Assembly: GCA_943908385.1 (NCBI GenBank)
Contig: CALTTF010000003.1
Coordinates: 1-64,000, forward strand
DNA: 64,000 bases
Reading direction: 5' to 3'
Origin: an uncultured Corynebacterium sp.
GTDB lineage: Bacteria > Actinomycetota > Actinomycetes > Mycobacteriales > Mycobacteriaceae
In this document: piece by piece, positions 10,075 through 20,617 of the stretch
How positions within the stretch are numbered: position 1 is the stretch's first letter
Layout of the letters: every line of letters starts with the position of its first letter
The notes under the pieces: model-generated
Told to the model about the DNA's origin: nothing
The model's input: the letters and a program-made list of their open reading frames with translations, nothing else
Databases searched by the model: none
Translations under genes and position numbers: made by a program

Positions 10075-11913
10075 GTGCTGCGCACTCACCTTGCAGGGGA
10101 TCTCCGTAAAGAAATGGACGGCCAGACCGTCACGCTGACCGGTTGGGTCGGCCGCCGCCGCGACCACGGCGGTGTCATCTTCATCGACCTGCGCGACCGT
10201 TCCGGTTACGCCCAGGTTGTCTTCCGTGAATCCGATGTGGCGGAAGCCGCCCACGATTTGCGCAGCGAGTACTGCGTGAAGGTCACCGGTGTCGTGGAGC
10301 CGCGACCGGAGGGCTCGGCCAACCCGAACCTGGCGTCGGGCGAGATCGAGGTCAACGCCACCGAGCTCGAGGTGCTGTCCACGTCGGCTCCGCTGCCGTT
10401 CCAGGTGGAGGATTTCTCCTCCAGCGAGGTGGGCGAGGAGACCCGCCTGCGCTACCGCTACCTCGACCTGCGCCGCGAGCGCCAGGCGGAGGCGCTGCGC
10501 CTGCGCTCGAAGGCGAACAAGGCTGCCCGCGACGTGCTGAACAAGCACGAGTTCGTGGAGATCGAGACGCCGACGCTGACGCGTTCCACCCCAGAGGGCG
10601 CCCGCGACTTCCTGGTGCCGGCGCGCTTGCGTCCGGGCACGTGGTACGCGCTGCCGCAGTCCCCGCAGCTGTTCAAGCAGCTGCTCATGGTCTCCGGTAT
10701 GGAGCGATACTTCCAGATCGCGCGCTGCTACCGCGACGAGGACTTCCGCGCCGACCGTCAGCCGGAGTTCACCCAGCTGGACATCGAGGCTAGCTTCGTC
10801 GACCAGGACGACATCATCGAGCTCGCCGAGGAGATCCTGGTGGAGCTGTGGAAGCTGATCGGCTACGACATCACCACGCCGATTCCGCGGATGACCTACA
10901 AGGAAGCGATGGAGAAGTATGGCTCGGATAAGCCGGACCTGCGCTTCGACATCCCGCTGGTGGAGTGCACCGAATTCTTCAAGGACACCCCGTTCCGCGT
11001 GTTCCAGAACGAGTACGTCGGCGCCGTGGTCATGGAAGGCGGCGCCTCCCAGCCGCGCCGCCAGCTGGACGCATGGCAGGATTGGGCGAAGCAGCGAGGT
11101 GCCAAGGGCCTGGCGTACATCCTCATCCAGGAGGACGGTGAGCTCACGGGCCCGGTGGCGAAGAACATCACCGACGAGGAGAAGGCGGGCATCGCCGAGC
11201 ACGTCGGTGCGAAGCCGGGCGACTGCATCTTCTTCGCCGCGGGCGACACCAAGTCCTCGCGTGCGCTGCTGGGCGCGGCACGCGGCGAGATCGCGAACAA
11301 GCTCGGCCTGATCAAGGAGGGCGACTGGGCGTTCACGTGGGTCGTCGACGCGCCGCTGTTCGAGCCGGCTGCCGACGCCACCGCGTCCGGCGACGTCGCG
11401 CTCGGCCACTCCCAGTGGACTGCCGTGCACCACGCGTTCACGTCGCCGAAGCCGGAGTACCTGGACACCTTCGACAAGGAGCCGGGCGAGGCGCTCGCGT
11501 ACGCCTACGACATCGTCTGCAACGGCAACGAGATCGGCGGCGGCTCCATCCGTATCCACAACCAGGATGTGCAGAAGCGCGTCTTCGACGTCATGGGCAT
11601 CAACGACGAAGAGGCCCAGGAGAAGTTCGGCTTCCTGCTCGACGCATTCTCCTACGGCGCCCCGCCGCACGGCGGCATCGCGTTCGGCTGGGACCGCATC
11701 GTGTCCCTGTTGGGTGGCTTCGATTCCATCCGCGATGTCATCGCCTTCCCGAAGTCGGGTGGCGGCGTCGATCCGCTTACCGACGCCCCGGGCACCATTC
11801 CGGCAGCCCAGCGCAAGGAGACCGGCGTGGACTTCAAGCCGGAGAAGAAGGACGCGGACGGCACGGCTGAAGCCGGCGAGAAGACCGGCGCCGAGACCGG
11901 AGCCGACAAGTAA
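10075..11913 (+). CDS. aspS: Aspartyl-tRNA synthetase
   Basis: Charges tRNA with aspartate in the cytoplasm. The 612-residue class II enzyme has the N-terminal anticodon-binding OB domain ([26 protein letters not shown]), motif 2 ([22 protein letters not shown] shape), an inserted bacterial GAD domain, and motif 3 near the end ([10 protein letters not shown]). The GTG at VLRTHLAG is preferred over one four codons earlier, because the family begins MLRTHLAG and GGAG lies at good spacing. An alanine, glutamate and lysine-rich tail of about 30 residues ends the protein. Actinobacterial enzymes are often non-discriminating and also charge tRNA-Asn when gatCAB is present; that cannot be decided here. 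Confidence 0.96.
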   Translation: MLRTHLAGDLRKEMDGQTVTLTGWVGRRRDHGGVIFIDLRDRSGYAQVVFRESDVAEAAHDLRSEYCVKVTGVVEPRPEGSANPNLASGEIEVNATELEVLSTSAPLPFQVEDFSSSEVGEETRLRYRYLDLRRERQAEALRLRSKANKAARDVLNKHEFVEIETPTLTRSTPEGARDFLVPARLRPGTWYALPQSPQLFKQLLMVSGMERYFQIARCYRDEDFRADRQPEFTQLDIEASFVDQDDIIELAEEILVELWKLIGYDITTPIPRMTYKEAMEKYGSDKPDLRFDIPLVECTEFFKDTPFRVFQNEYVGAVVMEGGASQPRRQLDAWQDWAKQRGAKGLAYILIQEDGELTGPVAKNITDEEKAGIAEHVGAKPGDCIFFAAGDTKSSRALLGAARGEIANKLGLIKEGDWAFTWVVDAPLFEPAADATASGDVALGHSQWTAVHHAFTSPKPEYLDTFDKEPGEALAYAYDIVCNGNEIGGGSIRIHNQDVQKRVFDVMGINDEEAQEKFGFLLDAFSYGAPPHGGIAFGWDRIVSLLGGFDSIRDVIAFPKSGGGVDPLTDAPGTIPAAQRKETGVDFKPEKKDADGTAEAGEKTGAETGADK

Positions 11914-11967
11914 AAGGACGAGGCCGGAATGCAGGGTCAATAGCGATCCCGCACCGGCCGACTCACC

Positions 11968-13101
11968 ATGCTGGATAGCCAAGACATCATCGCCACAGCC
12001 GAAGCGGTGTTGAATCACCGCTACGGCGGGCAGCAGCAGCTCACCGAGCCTGAGGAGCTGAGCGGCACCGGTGCCACGACGGTGTTGCGTTTGCGCGTGG
12101 CGAATAATCCGGTGTTCCCGCACCGGTCGGTCGTGGTTAAGTACTCGCCGGAGTCGAACGACGAGGTGGACGACGCGGCGTTCTTGAGGGAAGTGGTGGC
12201 GTACCAGTTCACGACGTCGTTAAGCGAAGATGTGCGTCCTGGTCCCGTGCTGCTCGGCTACGACATCGAGCGGCGCATCCTGATCTTGTCGGATGCGGGC
12301 AACGCCGAGACGTTCGCCGATTTGCTCGAGCAGTCCGACGACGAAGCGCGAGTGCGGCTGCTGCGGAATCTGGGCACGTCGCTGGGCAAGATGCACGCGG
12401 GCACGGCGGGTGCGGAGACGAGCTTCAATATCCTGCTGGCGCGCATGGTGCGCTCGATCGAGGGCGCGCGGGAGATCCAGATCCAGCGTGAAGGGATGCT
12501 GGAAAACCGTATCCAGGAAGGCCTGGACATCGTGCGCGAGATGGGGGTCGCGGTTCCCGCGGATGTCGCGGCTGTTGCGGACACAGTCCAGGTGCGCATG
12601 CTGCACGGCGGGTCGCGCGCGTTCACGCCCTTCGACCTGTCGCCGGACAACATCATTTTCGCCGAGCGCGCCCAGTTCCTCGATTACGAGTGGGCGGGCT
12701 TCCGCGATGTCATTGCGGATATCGCCGGGGTGATCGCGGGATTCCCGCAGTACATTTCGGCTCGTCCCATCAGCGAGGACGAGACGAAGATCTTCGTCGA
12801 CGCGTGGGTGGCGGAGGTCGGCGGCGTGTGGCCGTCGATGCTCAACCACGACACCCTCCAGGCGCGGATCACCGCGGCGCTGGTCGGCTGGGCTTTCTTC
12901 AGTGCGTCGCTGCTCGAATACACCCGCGTTGCCGACGACGGCGTGACCGAGTCCGCGGAAGAAGAGGCGGAGGCACGGTTGATCCGCCGCGATGTCGCCG
13001 GCACGTTCGACGCCCTGGCCCGCTACGCGCAGACCGGCACAGAACCGGCGTACGCCGTGGTGGCGAATTTCGCGCGCGAGGTCTCGGAGCGGCTGGCATG
13101 A
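11968..13101 (+). CDS. Phosphotransferase-fold protein (aminoglycoside phosphotransferase-like)
   Basis: A 377-residue kinase-like protein. Visible features are the ATP-anchoring lysine in SVVVKYSPE, the catalytic-loop equivalent [13 protein letters not shown] (about residues 219-231) and the metal-binding aspartate in [11 protein letters not shown]. These match the APH/choline-kinase fold with its active residues apparently kept. It stands between aspS and rarA and overlaps rarA by four bases (ATGA), so the two are probably translationally coupled. The substrate is unknown; nothing indicates antibiotic resistance. Confidence 0.75.
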   Translation: MLDSQDIIATAEAVLNHRYGGQQQLTEPEELSGTGATTVLRLRVANNPVFPHRSVVVKYSPESNDEVDDAAFLREVVAYQFTTSLSEDVRPGPVLLGYDIERRILILSDAGNAETFADLLEQSDDEARVRLLRNLGTSLGKMHAGTAGAETSFNILLARMVRSIEGAREIQIQREGMLENRIQEGLDIVREMGVAVPADVAAVADTVQVRMLHGGSRAFTPFDLSPDNIIFAERAQFLDYEWAGFRDVIADIAGVIAGFPQYISARPISEDETKIFVDAWVAEVGGVWPSMLNHDTLQARITAALVGWAFFSASLLEYTRVADDGVTESAEEEAEARLIRRDVAGTFDALARYAQTGTEPAYAVVANFAREVSERLA

Positions 13102-14504
13102 CGCAAGGCGGCTTGTTCTCGGATCCCGGCGGAGGAGCATCTCAGCCTGGGCCGGGCGCCAGCGCGGCGAGCCGTGGCACCGCGTTCTTCGACGCAGGTT
13201 CGGCTGCGCCCCTCGCGGCGCGGATGCGGCCGCGCACGCTCGACGAGCTCGTGGGCCAGGAGCACCTGCTCGGTCCCGGGCGCCCGCTGCGCCGGCTCGT
13301 GGAGGGATCCGGCGAAGCGTCGGTGATTCTCTACGGCCCGCCGGGCACAGGCAAGACGACGATCGCATCGCTCATCGCGGGGGCGATGGGCCAGAATTTC
13401 GTGGGGCTCTCGGCGCTGTCGTCGGGCGTGAAACAGGTCCGCGAAGTCCTCGAGGACGCGAAACAGGACCTCGTGCGCGGGCAGCGCACGGTCTTGTTCA
13501 TCGACGAGGTGCACCGCTTCTCCAAGACACAGCAGGACGCGCTGCTCGCGGCCGTGGAGAACCGCACGGTCCTGCTCGTTGCGGCCACCACGGAGAATCC
13601 GTCGTTCAGCGTGGTCGCGCCGCTGCTGTCGCGCTCACTGCTGCTCAAACTCGAATCGCTCGACGACGACGGCATCCGCACCGTCATCGACCGCGCCGTC
13701 GCCGACAAGCGAGGGCTCAACGGGACAGTGACGCTTGACGACGACGCACGCGAGCAGCTCGTCCTGCTCGCAGGCGGCGATGCGCGCCGCGCGTTGACCT
13801 ACCTCGAGGCTGCGGCAGAAGGCGCGGCGCACGAACAGGCTGACGCCGAAGAGGGCGAGAAAGGCAAGAACGCGATCACCCTCGAGGTCGTGCGAAACAG
13901 CGTCGACCGGGCGGTGGTGCGCTACGACCGCGACGGCGACCAGCACTACGACATCACCTCCGCGTTCATCAAGTCCATCCGCGGCTCCGATGTCGACGCC
14001 GCGCTGCATTACCTCGCGCTCATGATTGAGGCGGGGGAGGACCCGCGCTTCATCGCCCGCCGCCTGGTCATCCACGCCTCCGAGGACATCGGGATGGCGG
14101 ACCCGACAGCAATGCAGATCGCCAACGCCGCAGCGAATGCCGTGCAGTTCATCGGCATGCCGGAAGGCCGCCTGCCGCTCGCACAAGCGACCATCCACTT
14201 AGCCACCGCGCCCAAGTCGCCGTCGGTGATCAAAGCGATCGACGCAGCGCTTGCCGACGTCCGCGCCGGCCGCACCGGCGCGGTCCCGCCGCACCTGCGA
14301 GACGGGCACTACGAAGGGGCAAAGAAGATCGGCCACGCCGTCGGCTACCTCTACCCGCACGACGATCCCCGGGGCGTGGTGGAGCAGCGCTACATACCCG
14401 AAGGACTCGACGACGCCCGCTACTACCAGCCCACCGACCACGGGGCGGAAAAGCGGATCCAGTCGTATGCGGAGCGGCTGAGGGAAATGGTGCGGGGAGA
14501 TTAG
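13098..14504 (+). CDS. rarA: Replication-associated recombination protein A (AAA+ ATPase)
   Basis: A 468-residue clamp-loader-like ATPase that acts at stalled replication forks. Walker A is GPPGTGKTT, Walker B is [11 protein letters not shown], and the sensor region [20 protein letters not shown] follows. The C-terminal helical and tetramerisation domains include [20 protein letters not shown] and [10 protein letters not shown], both typical. The start MTQGGLFSD is fixed by the four-base overlap with the preceding gene; the family often begins with such a PCNA/clamp-like QGGLF stretch. The longer open frame upstream reads the phosphotransferase gene out of frame. Confidence 0.95.
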   Translation: MTQGGLFSDPGGGASQPGPGASAASRGTAFFDAGSAAPLAARMRPRTLDELVGQEHLLGPGRPLRRLVEGSGEASVILYGPPGTGKTTIASLIAGAMGQNFVGLSALSSGVKQVREVLEDAKQDLVRGQRTVLFIDEVHRFSKTQQDALLAAVENRTVLLVAATTENPSFSVVAPLLSRSLLLKLESLDDDGIRTVIDRAVADKRGLNGTVTLDDDAREQLVLLAGGDARRALTYLEAAAEGAAHEQADAEEGEKGKNAITLEVVRNSVDRAVVRYDRDGDQHYDITSAFIKSIRGSDVDAALHYLALMIEAGEDPRFIARRLVIHASEDIGMADPTAMQIANAAANAVQFIGMPEGRLPLAQATIHLATAPKSPSVIKAIDAALADVRAGRTGAVPPHLRDGHYEGAKKIGHAVGYLYPHDDPRGVVEQRYIPEGLDDARYYQPTDHGAEKRIQSYAERLREMVRGD

Positions 14505-14619
14505 GCGTCGATAAGCGTTCTGCCCGTGAGCTGGTGACCGTGAGGTCGCTCGGCGCGGGTAAGGTGTAACGACGAGAAACGCACTGTCAATGCTTCACTA
14601 ACGCTTTAAGGATTCATCT

Positions 14620-17292
14620 GTGCAGACCCATGAGATCCGCGACCGGTTCACCTCGCACTTCGTCGACGCTGGCCACCAGCCCGTGCCCAGCGCTTCGCTG
14701 ATTCTCGACGACCCGACCCTGCTGTTCGTCAACGCGGGCATGGTTCCGTTCAAGCCGTATTTCCTGGGGCAGCAGAACCCGCCGTTCGAGAACGGCAAGG
14801 CCACCTCGATCCAGAAATGCGTGCGCACCCTGGACATCGAGGAAGTGGGTATCACCACCCGCCACAACACGTTCTTCCAGATGGCGGGCAACTTCTCCTT
14901 CGGCCAGTACTTCAAGGAAGGCGCGATCACGCTCGCGTGGGAGCTGCTGACCAAGTCCCAGGCCGACGGCGGCTTCGGGCTCGACCCGGAGCGTCTCTGG
15001 GTGACTGTGTACACGGACGACGACGAGGCCGCAGAAATCTGGCGCGACAAGGTCGGCGTCGCCGCTGACCGCATCCAGCGCATGGGCATGGAGGACAATT
15101 TCTGGTCCATGGGCATTCCCGGACCGTGCGGCCCGTGCTCCGAGATCTACTACGACCGCGGCCCGGAATACGGCGCCGACGGCGGCCCGGTCGCCGACGA
15201 CAACCGGTACATGGAGATCTGGAACCTCGTGTTCATGGAGTCCATCCGCGGCGAGGGCGACAAGAAGGGTAATTTCGACATCGTCGGCGAACTGCCCAAG
15301 AAGAACATCGATACGGGCTTGGGCATCGAGCGTCTCGCGTGCCTGCTGCAGGGTGTGGACAACGTCTACGAGACCGACCTGCTCGCGCCCGTCATCGCGG
15401 CTGCCGAAGAGCTGACCGGCACGAAGTACGGTGCCGGCAAGCAGGAGGATGATGTCCGCTTCCGCGTCATCGCCGACCACTCCCGCACCGCGATGATGAT
15501 CATTCTCGACGGCGTGACCCCGTCGAACGAGGGCCGCGGCTACATCCTGCGCCGCCTAATGCGCCGCATCGTGCGCTCCGCGCGCCTGCTGGGCGCGACC
15601 GGCAACACGCTGGAGACCTTCATGAACACCATCATGGACACGATGACGCCGTCCTTCCCGGAGATCGCGGACAACCGCGAGCGCATCCTGCGCGTCTCGC
15701 TTGCCGAGGAGAAGGCCTTCCTGAAGACGCTCGAGTCCGGCACGACGCGTTTCGACGAGACCGCCACGGCGCTTAAGTCCGCCGGCCAGAAGACTGTTCC
15801 GGGCGAGAAGGCTTTCGAGCTGCACGACACCTACGGCTTCCCGATCGACCTGACCCTGGAGATGGCGGCCGAGGCGGGCCTGGACGTGGACATGGACGCG
15901 TTCCACGCCGCGATGGACGAGCAGAAGCAGCGCGCCAAGGCCGACAACAAGGCCAAGAAGCACGGCAACGTCGACGAATCCCTCTACCGCGAGTGGATCG
16001 ACGGGCACCCGACCGAATTCGTCGGCTTCACGGAGCTGGAGCACGAGGGCACGGTCCTGGGCCTGGTCCGCGGCGGCGAGAAGGTCGCCGAGGCCGCCCA
16101 GGGCGACGAGGTCGAGGTCATTCTCGATGTCACCCCGATGTACGCCGAGGGCGGCGGACAGCTCGCCGACCGCGGCCGCATCGTCGTCGGCGACACGATC
16201 CTCGATGTCCACGACGTGCAGAAGGTGGGCAACAAGAAGCTGTGGGTGCACAAGGCGACCGTGGCCAACGGCGGCCTCGACGTCGGCCAGACGGTCCGTG
16301 CTGAGGTCGACCCGACGTGGCGCCACGGCGCCCGCCAGGCGCACACCGCGACCCACCTGATCCACGCGGCGCTGCGCGAGGTGCTCGGCCCGACAGCCGT
16401 CCAGGCTGGATCGATGAATAAGCCGGGCTACCTGCGCTTCGACTTCAACTACACCGACCAGTTGAGCCCGGCTCAGCTGGAGGAGATCGCCACGATCACC
16501 AACCAGGCGGTCGACGCGGACTTCGCGGTCAACACCTTCCAGACCTCCCTGGATGAGGCGAAGGCGATGGGCGCGATGGCGCTGTTCGGCGAGAACTACG
16601 GTGATCAGGTCCGCGTCGTGGAGATCGGCGGGCCGTTCTCCATCGAGCTGTGCGGCGGCACGCACGTCGACCACTCCTCCCAGATCGGCCCGGTGGCCGT
16701 GCTGGGCGAGTCCTCCGTCGGCTCCGGCGCGCGCCGCATCGAGGCGTACTCGGGCATGGACTCCTTCGCGTACTTCTCCAAGGAAGCCGCGATCGCGAAC
16801 CTGCTCGCGGGCGAGATGAAGACCCCGTCCGAGGATCTGCCCGAGCGCATCGCCCAGCTCACTGAGCGCCTGCGTGCCGCGGAGAAGGAAATCGAGAATC
16901 TGCGCAAGAAGGAGCTGGCCAAGAAGACCGGCGAGCTGGTGAACCAGGCCGAAGAGGTCGGGACATTCCGCTACCTCGCGGTCAAGCTCCCCGACGGCAC
17001 CACCGGCGGCGACATGCGCACCATCGCCACGGACCTGCGCGGACGCTTCGGCGACTCCGCGGCCGTGATCGTGCTGGCGGCTGGCGACGGCGGCAAGGTT
17101 CCGTTCGCGGTCGCCGCGACCAAGGCGGCTGTCGACGAAGGCGTCAAGGCCGGCGAATTCGTGGGCCTGTTCGGCCAGCACGTCGGCGGCAAGGGCGGCG
17201 GCAAGCCGGACCTGGCGCAGGGCTCCGGTTCGGACGCCGCGGGCATCGAGGCGGGCTTCGCTGCCCTTCGGGACCGTATCGAGCAGATATAG
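14620..17292 (+). CDS. alaS: Alanyl-tRNA synthetase
   Basis: Charges tRNA-Ala and edits mischarged serine or glycine. The 890 residues contain the class II catalytic core (about 1-240, with [15 protein letters not shown] and [16 protein letters not shown] [11 protein letters not shown]), the tRNA recognition domain, and the editing domain with zinc ligands [11 protein letters not shown] and CGGTHVDHS. The C-terminal C-Ala domain closes with [15 protein letters not shown]. The GTG start at [10 protein letters not shown] is that of the family. It probably begins the long alaS-ruvX-mltG-aro operon. The upstream 115 bases contain no T-box that I could recognise. Confidence 0.97.
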   Translation: MQTHEIRDRFTSHFVDAGHQPVPSASLILDDPTLLFVNAGMVPFKPYFLGQQNPPFENGKATSIQKCVRTLDIEEVGITTRHNTFFQMAGNFSFGQYFKEGAITLAWELLTKSQADGGFGLDPERLWVTVYTDDDEAAEIWRDKVGVAADRIQRMGMEDNFWSMGIPGPCGPCSEIYYDRGPEYGADGGPVADDNRYMEIWNLVFMESIRGEGDKKGNFDIVGELPKKNIDTGLGIERLACLLQGVDNVYETDLLAPVIAAAEELTGTKYGAGKQEDDVRFRVIADHSRTAMMIILDGVTPSNEGRGYILRRLMRRIVRSARLLGATGNTLETFMNTIMDTMTPSFPEIADNRERILRVSLAEEKAFLKTLESGTTRFDETATALKSAGQKTVPGEKAFELHDTYGFPIDLTLEMAAEAGLDVDMDAFHAAMDEQKQRAKADNKAKKHGNVDESLYREWIDGHPTEFVGFTELEHEGTVLGLVRGGEKVAEAAQGDEVEVILDVTPMYAEGGGQLADRGRIVVGDTILDVHDVQKVGNKKLWVHKATVANGGLDVGQTVRAEVDPTWRHGARQAHTATHLIHAALREVLGPTAVQAGSMNKPGYLRFDFNYTDQLSPAQLEEIATITNQAVDADFAVNTFQTSLDEAKAMGAMALFGENYGDQVRVVEIGGPFSIELCGGTHVDHSSQIGPVAVLGESSVGSGARRIEAYSGMDSFAYFSKEAAIANLLAGEMKTPSEDLPERIAQLTERLRAAEKEIENLRKKELAKKTGELVNQAEEVGTFRYLAVKLPDGTTGGDMRTIATDLRGRFGDSAAVIVLAAGDGGKVPFAVAATKAAVDEGVKAGEFVGLFGQHVGGKGGGKPDLAQGSGSDAAGIEAGFAALRDRIEQI

Positions 17293-17308
17293 GATAGGGT
17301 TCAGGAAG

Positions 17309-17367
17309 GTCACGAATTGATTACGTGACACGCCCAGTCCGTGGTCCACGGGCGTGCCAAGTGGCAC
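17309..17367. repeat. Cluster of three short palindromes before ruvX
   Basis: Three inverted repeats follow one another: GTCACG/CGTGAC (17309-17314 and 17324-17329), CCGTGG-T-CCACGG (17339-17351) and GTGCCA-AG-TGGCAC (17354-17367). They fill most of the gap between alaS and ruvX. They could be protein sites or RNA hairpins that tune distal operon expression. No U-tract follows, so simple terminators are unlikely. Confidence 0.4.
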
Positions 17368-17418
17368 TACCGTGGAAACGACGGCACTTCCAGCATGAGA
17401 AAAGGTACCCAACCCACG

Positions 17419-17973
17419 ATGAAAGTCCATCCGGATACGCCCGGGGTCGACGACCCGGGAAACGGCCGCCGCATCGGTCTCGATGTGGGCACCGTCCGGA
17501 TCGGTGTCGCTTCCTCCGACCGCGACGCGCGTCTCGCCACTCCGGTGGAGACGGTCAAGCGCGTCACCGGCTTCAAGGACCGCGACGGGGCGGATATCGA
17601 GCGTCTGCTGGAGATCATTGACGAATACGACGCCGTTGAAGTCGTCGTGGGGCTTCCGCGCGATTTGCAAGGAAATGGGTCGTCCAGCGTGAAGCACGCC
17701 AAGGAAATCGGGTTCCGGATCACCCGCCGCAGCGATGTTCCGGTCCGGTACGCCGACGAGCGTCTCACTACTGTGGAGGCCACGCACGCGTTGCGGGCTT
17801 CCGGCGTGAGTGAGAAGGCTGGACGCTCTGTCATTGACCAGGCCGCGGCAGTGGCCATCCTCCAGTCCTGGCTGGACGGACGTAACAACTACCGCGACAT
17901 GGGCGCGCCGGAGCAGGCCACCACACCTGCCGACACCGGTGCGGGCACGTCGCCAGAACCCAAGGAGACCTGA
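17419..17973 (+). CDS. ruvX: Putative pre-16S rRNA nuclease / Holliday junction resolvase-like (YqgF)
   Basis: A cytoplasmic RNase H-like nuclease of the YqgF family, linked to 16S rRNA 5' maturation. The 184 residues show the catalytic aspartate in [17 protein letters not shown], the loop [15 protein letters not shown], the acidic DERLTTVEA and the final [27 protein letters not shown] is chosen as start by family similarity; an ATG eight codons earlier is possible. The C-terminus has a proline/threonine-rich tail. It lies between alaS and mltG, the usual actinobacterial order. Confidence 0.93.
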   Translation: MKVHPDTPGVDDPGNGRRIGLDVGTVRIGVASSDRDARLATPVETVKRVTGFKDRDGADIERLLEIIDEYDAVEVVVGLPRDLQGNGSSSVKHAKEIGFRITRRSDVPVRYADERLTTVEATHALRASGVSEKAGRSVIDQAAAVAILQSWLDGRNNYRDMGAPEQATTPADTGAGTSPEPKET

Positions 17974-17975
17974 AC

Positions 17976-19130
17976 GTGAGCTCGGCAACTACGTCTCGAG
18001 GGCGCACCCGCGGCGTCGCGGTGTTGGTCGCGTCGATCCTGCTGATCATCGGCGCTGTCGTCTATATCGCTTTCGCCCGCTCGAACTCTTCCGGCGGCGA
18101 CTTCAAGGGCGCCGGCAACGGCGTCGAGCAAGTCATCGAGATCCCCGAAGGAGCGTCCCTCACTTCGATGGGTCCGGCGTTGACGGAGCAGGGCATCGTC
18201 CGCTCCGACAAGGCTTTCCAGAACGCAGCGATGACGAACCCGGACGCGGACAACATCCAGCCGGGCTTCTACCGCCTGCAGGAAAAGATGAGCGCCGAGG
18301 AAGCAGTTGCGGCGCTGCTCGATCCCGCCAACAAGATCGACATGCTGAAGATCCCGGGCGGCTCCACGCTGATGGACGTCAAGGTCGTCGGCGGCGACAC
18401 CCGCTTCGGCATCTACAGCAATATCTCGAGCGTTTCGTGCGGCTCCGACGGCGAGAATAAAGACTGCGTCAAGGTCGAGGAGCTCCACGACGTCGCGGCG
18501 AATACCGATCCCGCGAGCCTCGGCGTGCCGGAGTGGGCGCTCGAGCGGGTCAACGAGCACAAGGGTGATCCGAAGCGACTCGAAGGCCTGATCGCCCCGG
18601 GCGAGTACATCGTCGACCCGAGCGCTGACGCGCAGACGATCCTGACCGACCTCATCACACGGTCGGCGGACAAATACAACAGCACCGATATCGTCGGCCG
18701 TGCACAGGCGGTGGGCTTGAGCCCGTACGATCTGCTCACCGCCGCCTCCCTGGTCGAGCGCGAAGCCCCGGAAGGCGAGTTCGACAAGGTCGCCCGCGTG
18801 ATCCTCAACCGCCTCAAGGAGCCGATGCGCCTCGAGTTCGATTCCACGGTCAACTACGGTCTTGAGTCGGTCGAGCTGGCCACCGGCGACTCCGACCGCG
18901 AGAAGGTCACGCCGTGGAACACCTACGCGATGGACGGACTGCCGAAGACTCCGATCGCATCCCCGTCCGAGGAAGCCATCCAGGCGATGGAGCACCCGGC
19001 GGAAGGCGAATGGCTGTTCTTCGTCACCGTCGACGACCAGGGCACCACGGTGTTCAGCAACACTTTCGAGGAGCACCAGGCCAACGTCCAGCGCGCCTAC
19101 GATTCCGGCATCCTCGACTCCCAGCGCTAA
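17976..19130 (+). CDS. mltG: Endolytic murein transglycosylase
   Basis: Cleaves nascent peptidoglycan strands at the outer face of the membrane. The 384 residues have a short cytoplasmic head, one membrane segment (about 12-34), a LysM-like region with IEIPEGASLTSMGPAL, and the YceG catalytic domain. The catalytic glutamate is in ASLVEREAPEGEFDKVA, and NTYAMDGLPKTPIASP is the family hallmark. The GTG start lies two bases after the ruvX stop, indicating coupling. Confidence 0.95.
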   Translation: MSSATTSRGRTRGVAVLVASILLIIGAVVYIAFARSNSSGGDFKGAGNGVEQVIEIPEGASLTSMGPALTEQGIVRSDKAFQNAAMTNPDADNIQPGFYRLQEKMSAEEAVAALLDPANKIDMLKIPGGSTLMDVKVVGGDTRFGIYSNISSVSCGSDGENKDCVKVEELHDVAANTDPASLGVPEWALERVNEHKGDPKRLEGLIAPGEYIVDPSADAQTILTDLITRSADKYNSTDIVGRAQAVGLSPYDLLTAASLVEREAPEGEFDKVARVILNRLKEPMRLEFDSTVNYGLESVELATGDSDREKVTPWNTYAMDGLPKTPIASPSEEAIQAMEHPAEGEWLFFVTVDDQGTTVFSNTFEEHQANVQRAYDSGILDSQR

Positions 19131-19162
19131 GCCCCCGCACACTGCGGTAGAAACAGGAGCAC

Positions 19163-20041
19163 ATGAGCACAGCGATCCCCTCCGGCGGCGGCAAAGCGGC
19201 CGTCCTCGGAAGCCCGGTCGAGCACTCCTTGTCGCCGGTCCTGCACAGCGCCGGCTACGAAGCAGCCGGGCTCGAGGGCTGGACCTACGAGCGCATCGAG
19301 TGCGATGCGGACCAGCTCCCCGGGATCGTCGGCGGCGCGGGGGAGGAGTACCGCGGGTTCTCGGTGACCATGCCGGGCAAATTCGCCGCGCTCGAATTCG
19401 CCGACCACGTCTCTGAGCGGGCGCAGGCGATCGGTTCCGCGAACACTCTCGTCCGCGTGGACGGCGGATGGCACGCGGACAACACCGACTGCGAGGGAAT
19501 CGCGGGGGCGCTGGACGAGCTCGTCGGCAAGCGGACAGCGATCGGCCATGCGCTCGTGATCGGCGGCGGCGGAACCGCGCGTCCGGCGTTGTGGTCGCTG
19601 GCGGAGCGCGGCGCGGAGAAGGTCACCGTGCTCAACCGTTCCGACCGTTCGGCGGAATTGCTCCCACTGCTCGGCGGAGTGGAGACCGACTTCGTCGATT
19701 TCGAGCGCGACCTCGAACCGCTGGCGATGAGCGTTGATCTCATCATTTCAACGGTGCCTTCAGCCGCGCTTGAGGGACGTGAGAAGGAACTGGGGCACGC
19801 CCCGCTTCTCGACGTCATTTACAACCCCTGGCCGACTCCGCTGGCGACCCGGGCGGCCTCGAACGGACATCTGACCGTCGGTGGCCTGGTGATGCTGGCT
19901 TGCCAGTCCTACTCCCAGTTCGAGCAGTTCACCGGTGTGGCCGCCCCGCGCGAGGACATGCGCGAGGCTCTCTTCCGCCACGTCGGCTGGGTCGCGCCCA
20001 CCGGTGTCACGCGCAAGAACCGCTCGAGCGAGCAGCGCTAA
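19163..20041 (+). CDS. aroE: Shikimate dehydrogenase
   Basis: Reduces 3-dehydroshikimate to shikimate with NADPH. The 292 residues include the substrate segment VLGSPVEHSLSPVLH, the catalytic region FSVTMPGKFAALE (the conserved lysine), GSANTLVR and WHADNTDCEG. The Rossmann nucleotide site is ALVIGGGGTARPALWSL, where the usual second alanine of GAGGA is altered to GGGGT. The C-terminus keeps GGLVMLACQSYSQFEQFTG. It is part of the shikimate cluster. Confidence 0.93.
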   Translation: MSTAIPSGGGKAAVLGSPVEHSLSPVLHSAGYEAAGLEGWTYERIECDADQLPGIVGGAGEEYRGFSVTMPGKFAALEFADHVSERAQAIGSANTLVRVDGGWHADNTDCEGIAGALDELVGKRTAIGHALVIGGGGTARPALWSLAERGAEKVTVLNRSDRSAELLPLLGGVETDFVDFERDLEPLAMSVDLIISTVPSAALEGREKELGHAPLLDVIYNPWPTPLATRAASNGHLTVGGLVMLACQSYSQFEQFTGVAAPREDMREALFRHVGWVAPTGVTRKNRSSEQR

Positions 20042-20128
20042 ATCTTCGATTTCTGCATCCGCCCGCACTGAGCATTGCTCACTACAGTGCGCATTCAACG
20101 GGCGCGAAAATGATGGCGCTGTCATACC

Positions 20129-20605
20129 GTGATCGGCATGGGGGAATTCGCAGCATTCATTGGTGTGCCGGGGGTGGCATACACGACCGCGACCGTGCTG
20201 GCCGCAGTGCTGTCTGCACTCGCCGCAGTGTGGACGGTGGCGCTCGCGATGATTGACGGGGAAGAACGGCGGCTACCGAATGCGCTGACTTTGCCCGCGG
20301 CGGCACTGGCTGTGGTCGCGTGCGTCGTTGAGCCCGCCGGCTGGTGGGGACTGATCTGGCCGGCGCTCTATGTGGTGGCGGGCCGGGGAATTGGCGGGGG
20401 AGATGTGAAGCTGGCGGTGCCCCTGGGGGTAGCGCTCGCACTGGTCGGCGGAGCCGGCGCGGTGCTGGCGGGAATGCTTCTGGCCAGCGTGTTCACGGTG
20501 GTCTTTCTGGTGTTGACAAAGCAGAATGCCACTGCGCACGGACCATCAATGCTCGCGGCCGCATGGATCGTGGGGTTTGCTAGCACTTTCCTGTGGCGGG
20601 TATGA
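20129..20605 (+). CDS. Small type IV prepilin peptidase-like protein (A24 family)
   Basis: A 158-residue membrane protein with about five hydrophobic segments and the catalytic half of an A24 aspartyl peptidase only. The two aspartates are visible in AMIDGEERRLPNALTLP and GRGIGGGDVKLAVPLG (the GxGDxK motif). The N-terminal methylase domain of classic PilD is absent, as in Tad/archaellum-type enzymes. No pilin genes occur in the window. It sits between aroE and aroC. The start is uncertain between GTG here and ATG nine bases later. Confidence 0.85.
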   Translation: MIGMGEFAAFIGVPGVAYTTATVLAAVLSALAAVWTVALAMIDGEERRLPNALTLPAAALAVVACVVEPAGWWGLIWPALYVVAGRGIGGGDVKLAVPLGVALALVGGAGAVLAGMLLASVFTVVFLVLTKQNATAHGPSMLAAAWIVGFASTFLWRV

Positions 20606-20611
20606 GACAAT
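20606..20611 (+). promoter_or_regulatory. -10-like element for aroC (leaderless start)
   Basis: GACAAT ends six bases before the aroC ATG at 20618, and no ribosome binding site precedes that ATG. The arrangement fits a leaderless transcript that starts at or next to the ATG. Confidence 0.4.
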
Positions 20612-20617
20612 GCCTCC

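Noticed and set aside
15556..17988. 810-codon open frame antisense to alaS and ruvX
   Set aside because: It crosses two certain genes and has shadow-type composition.
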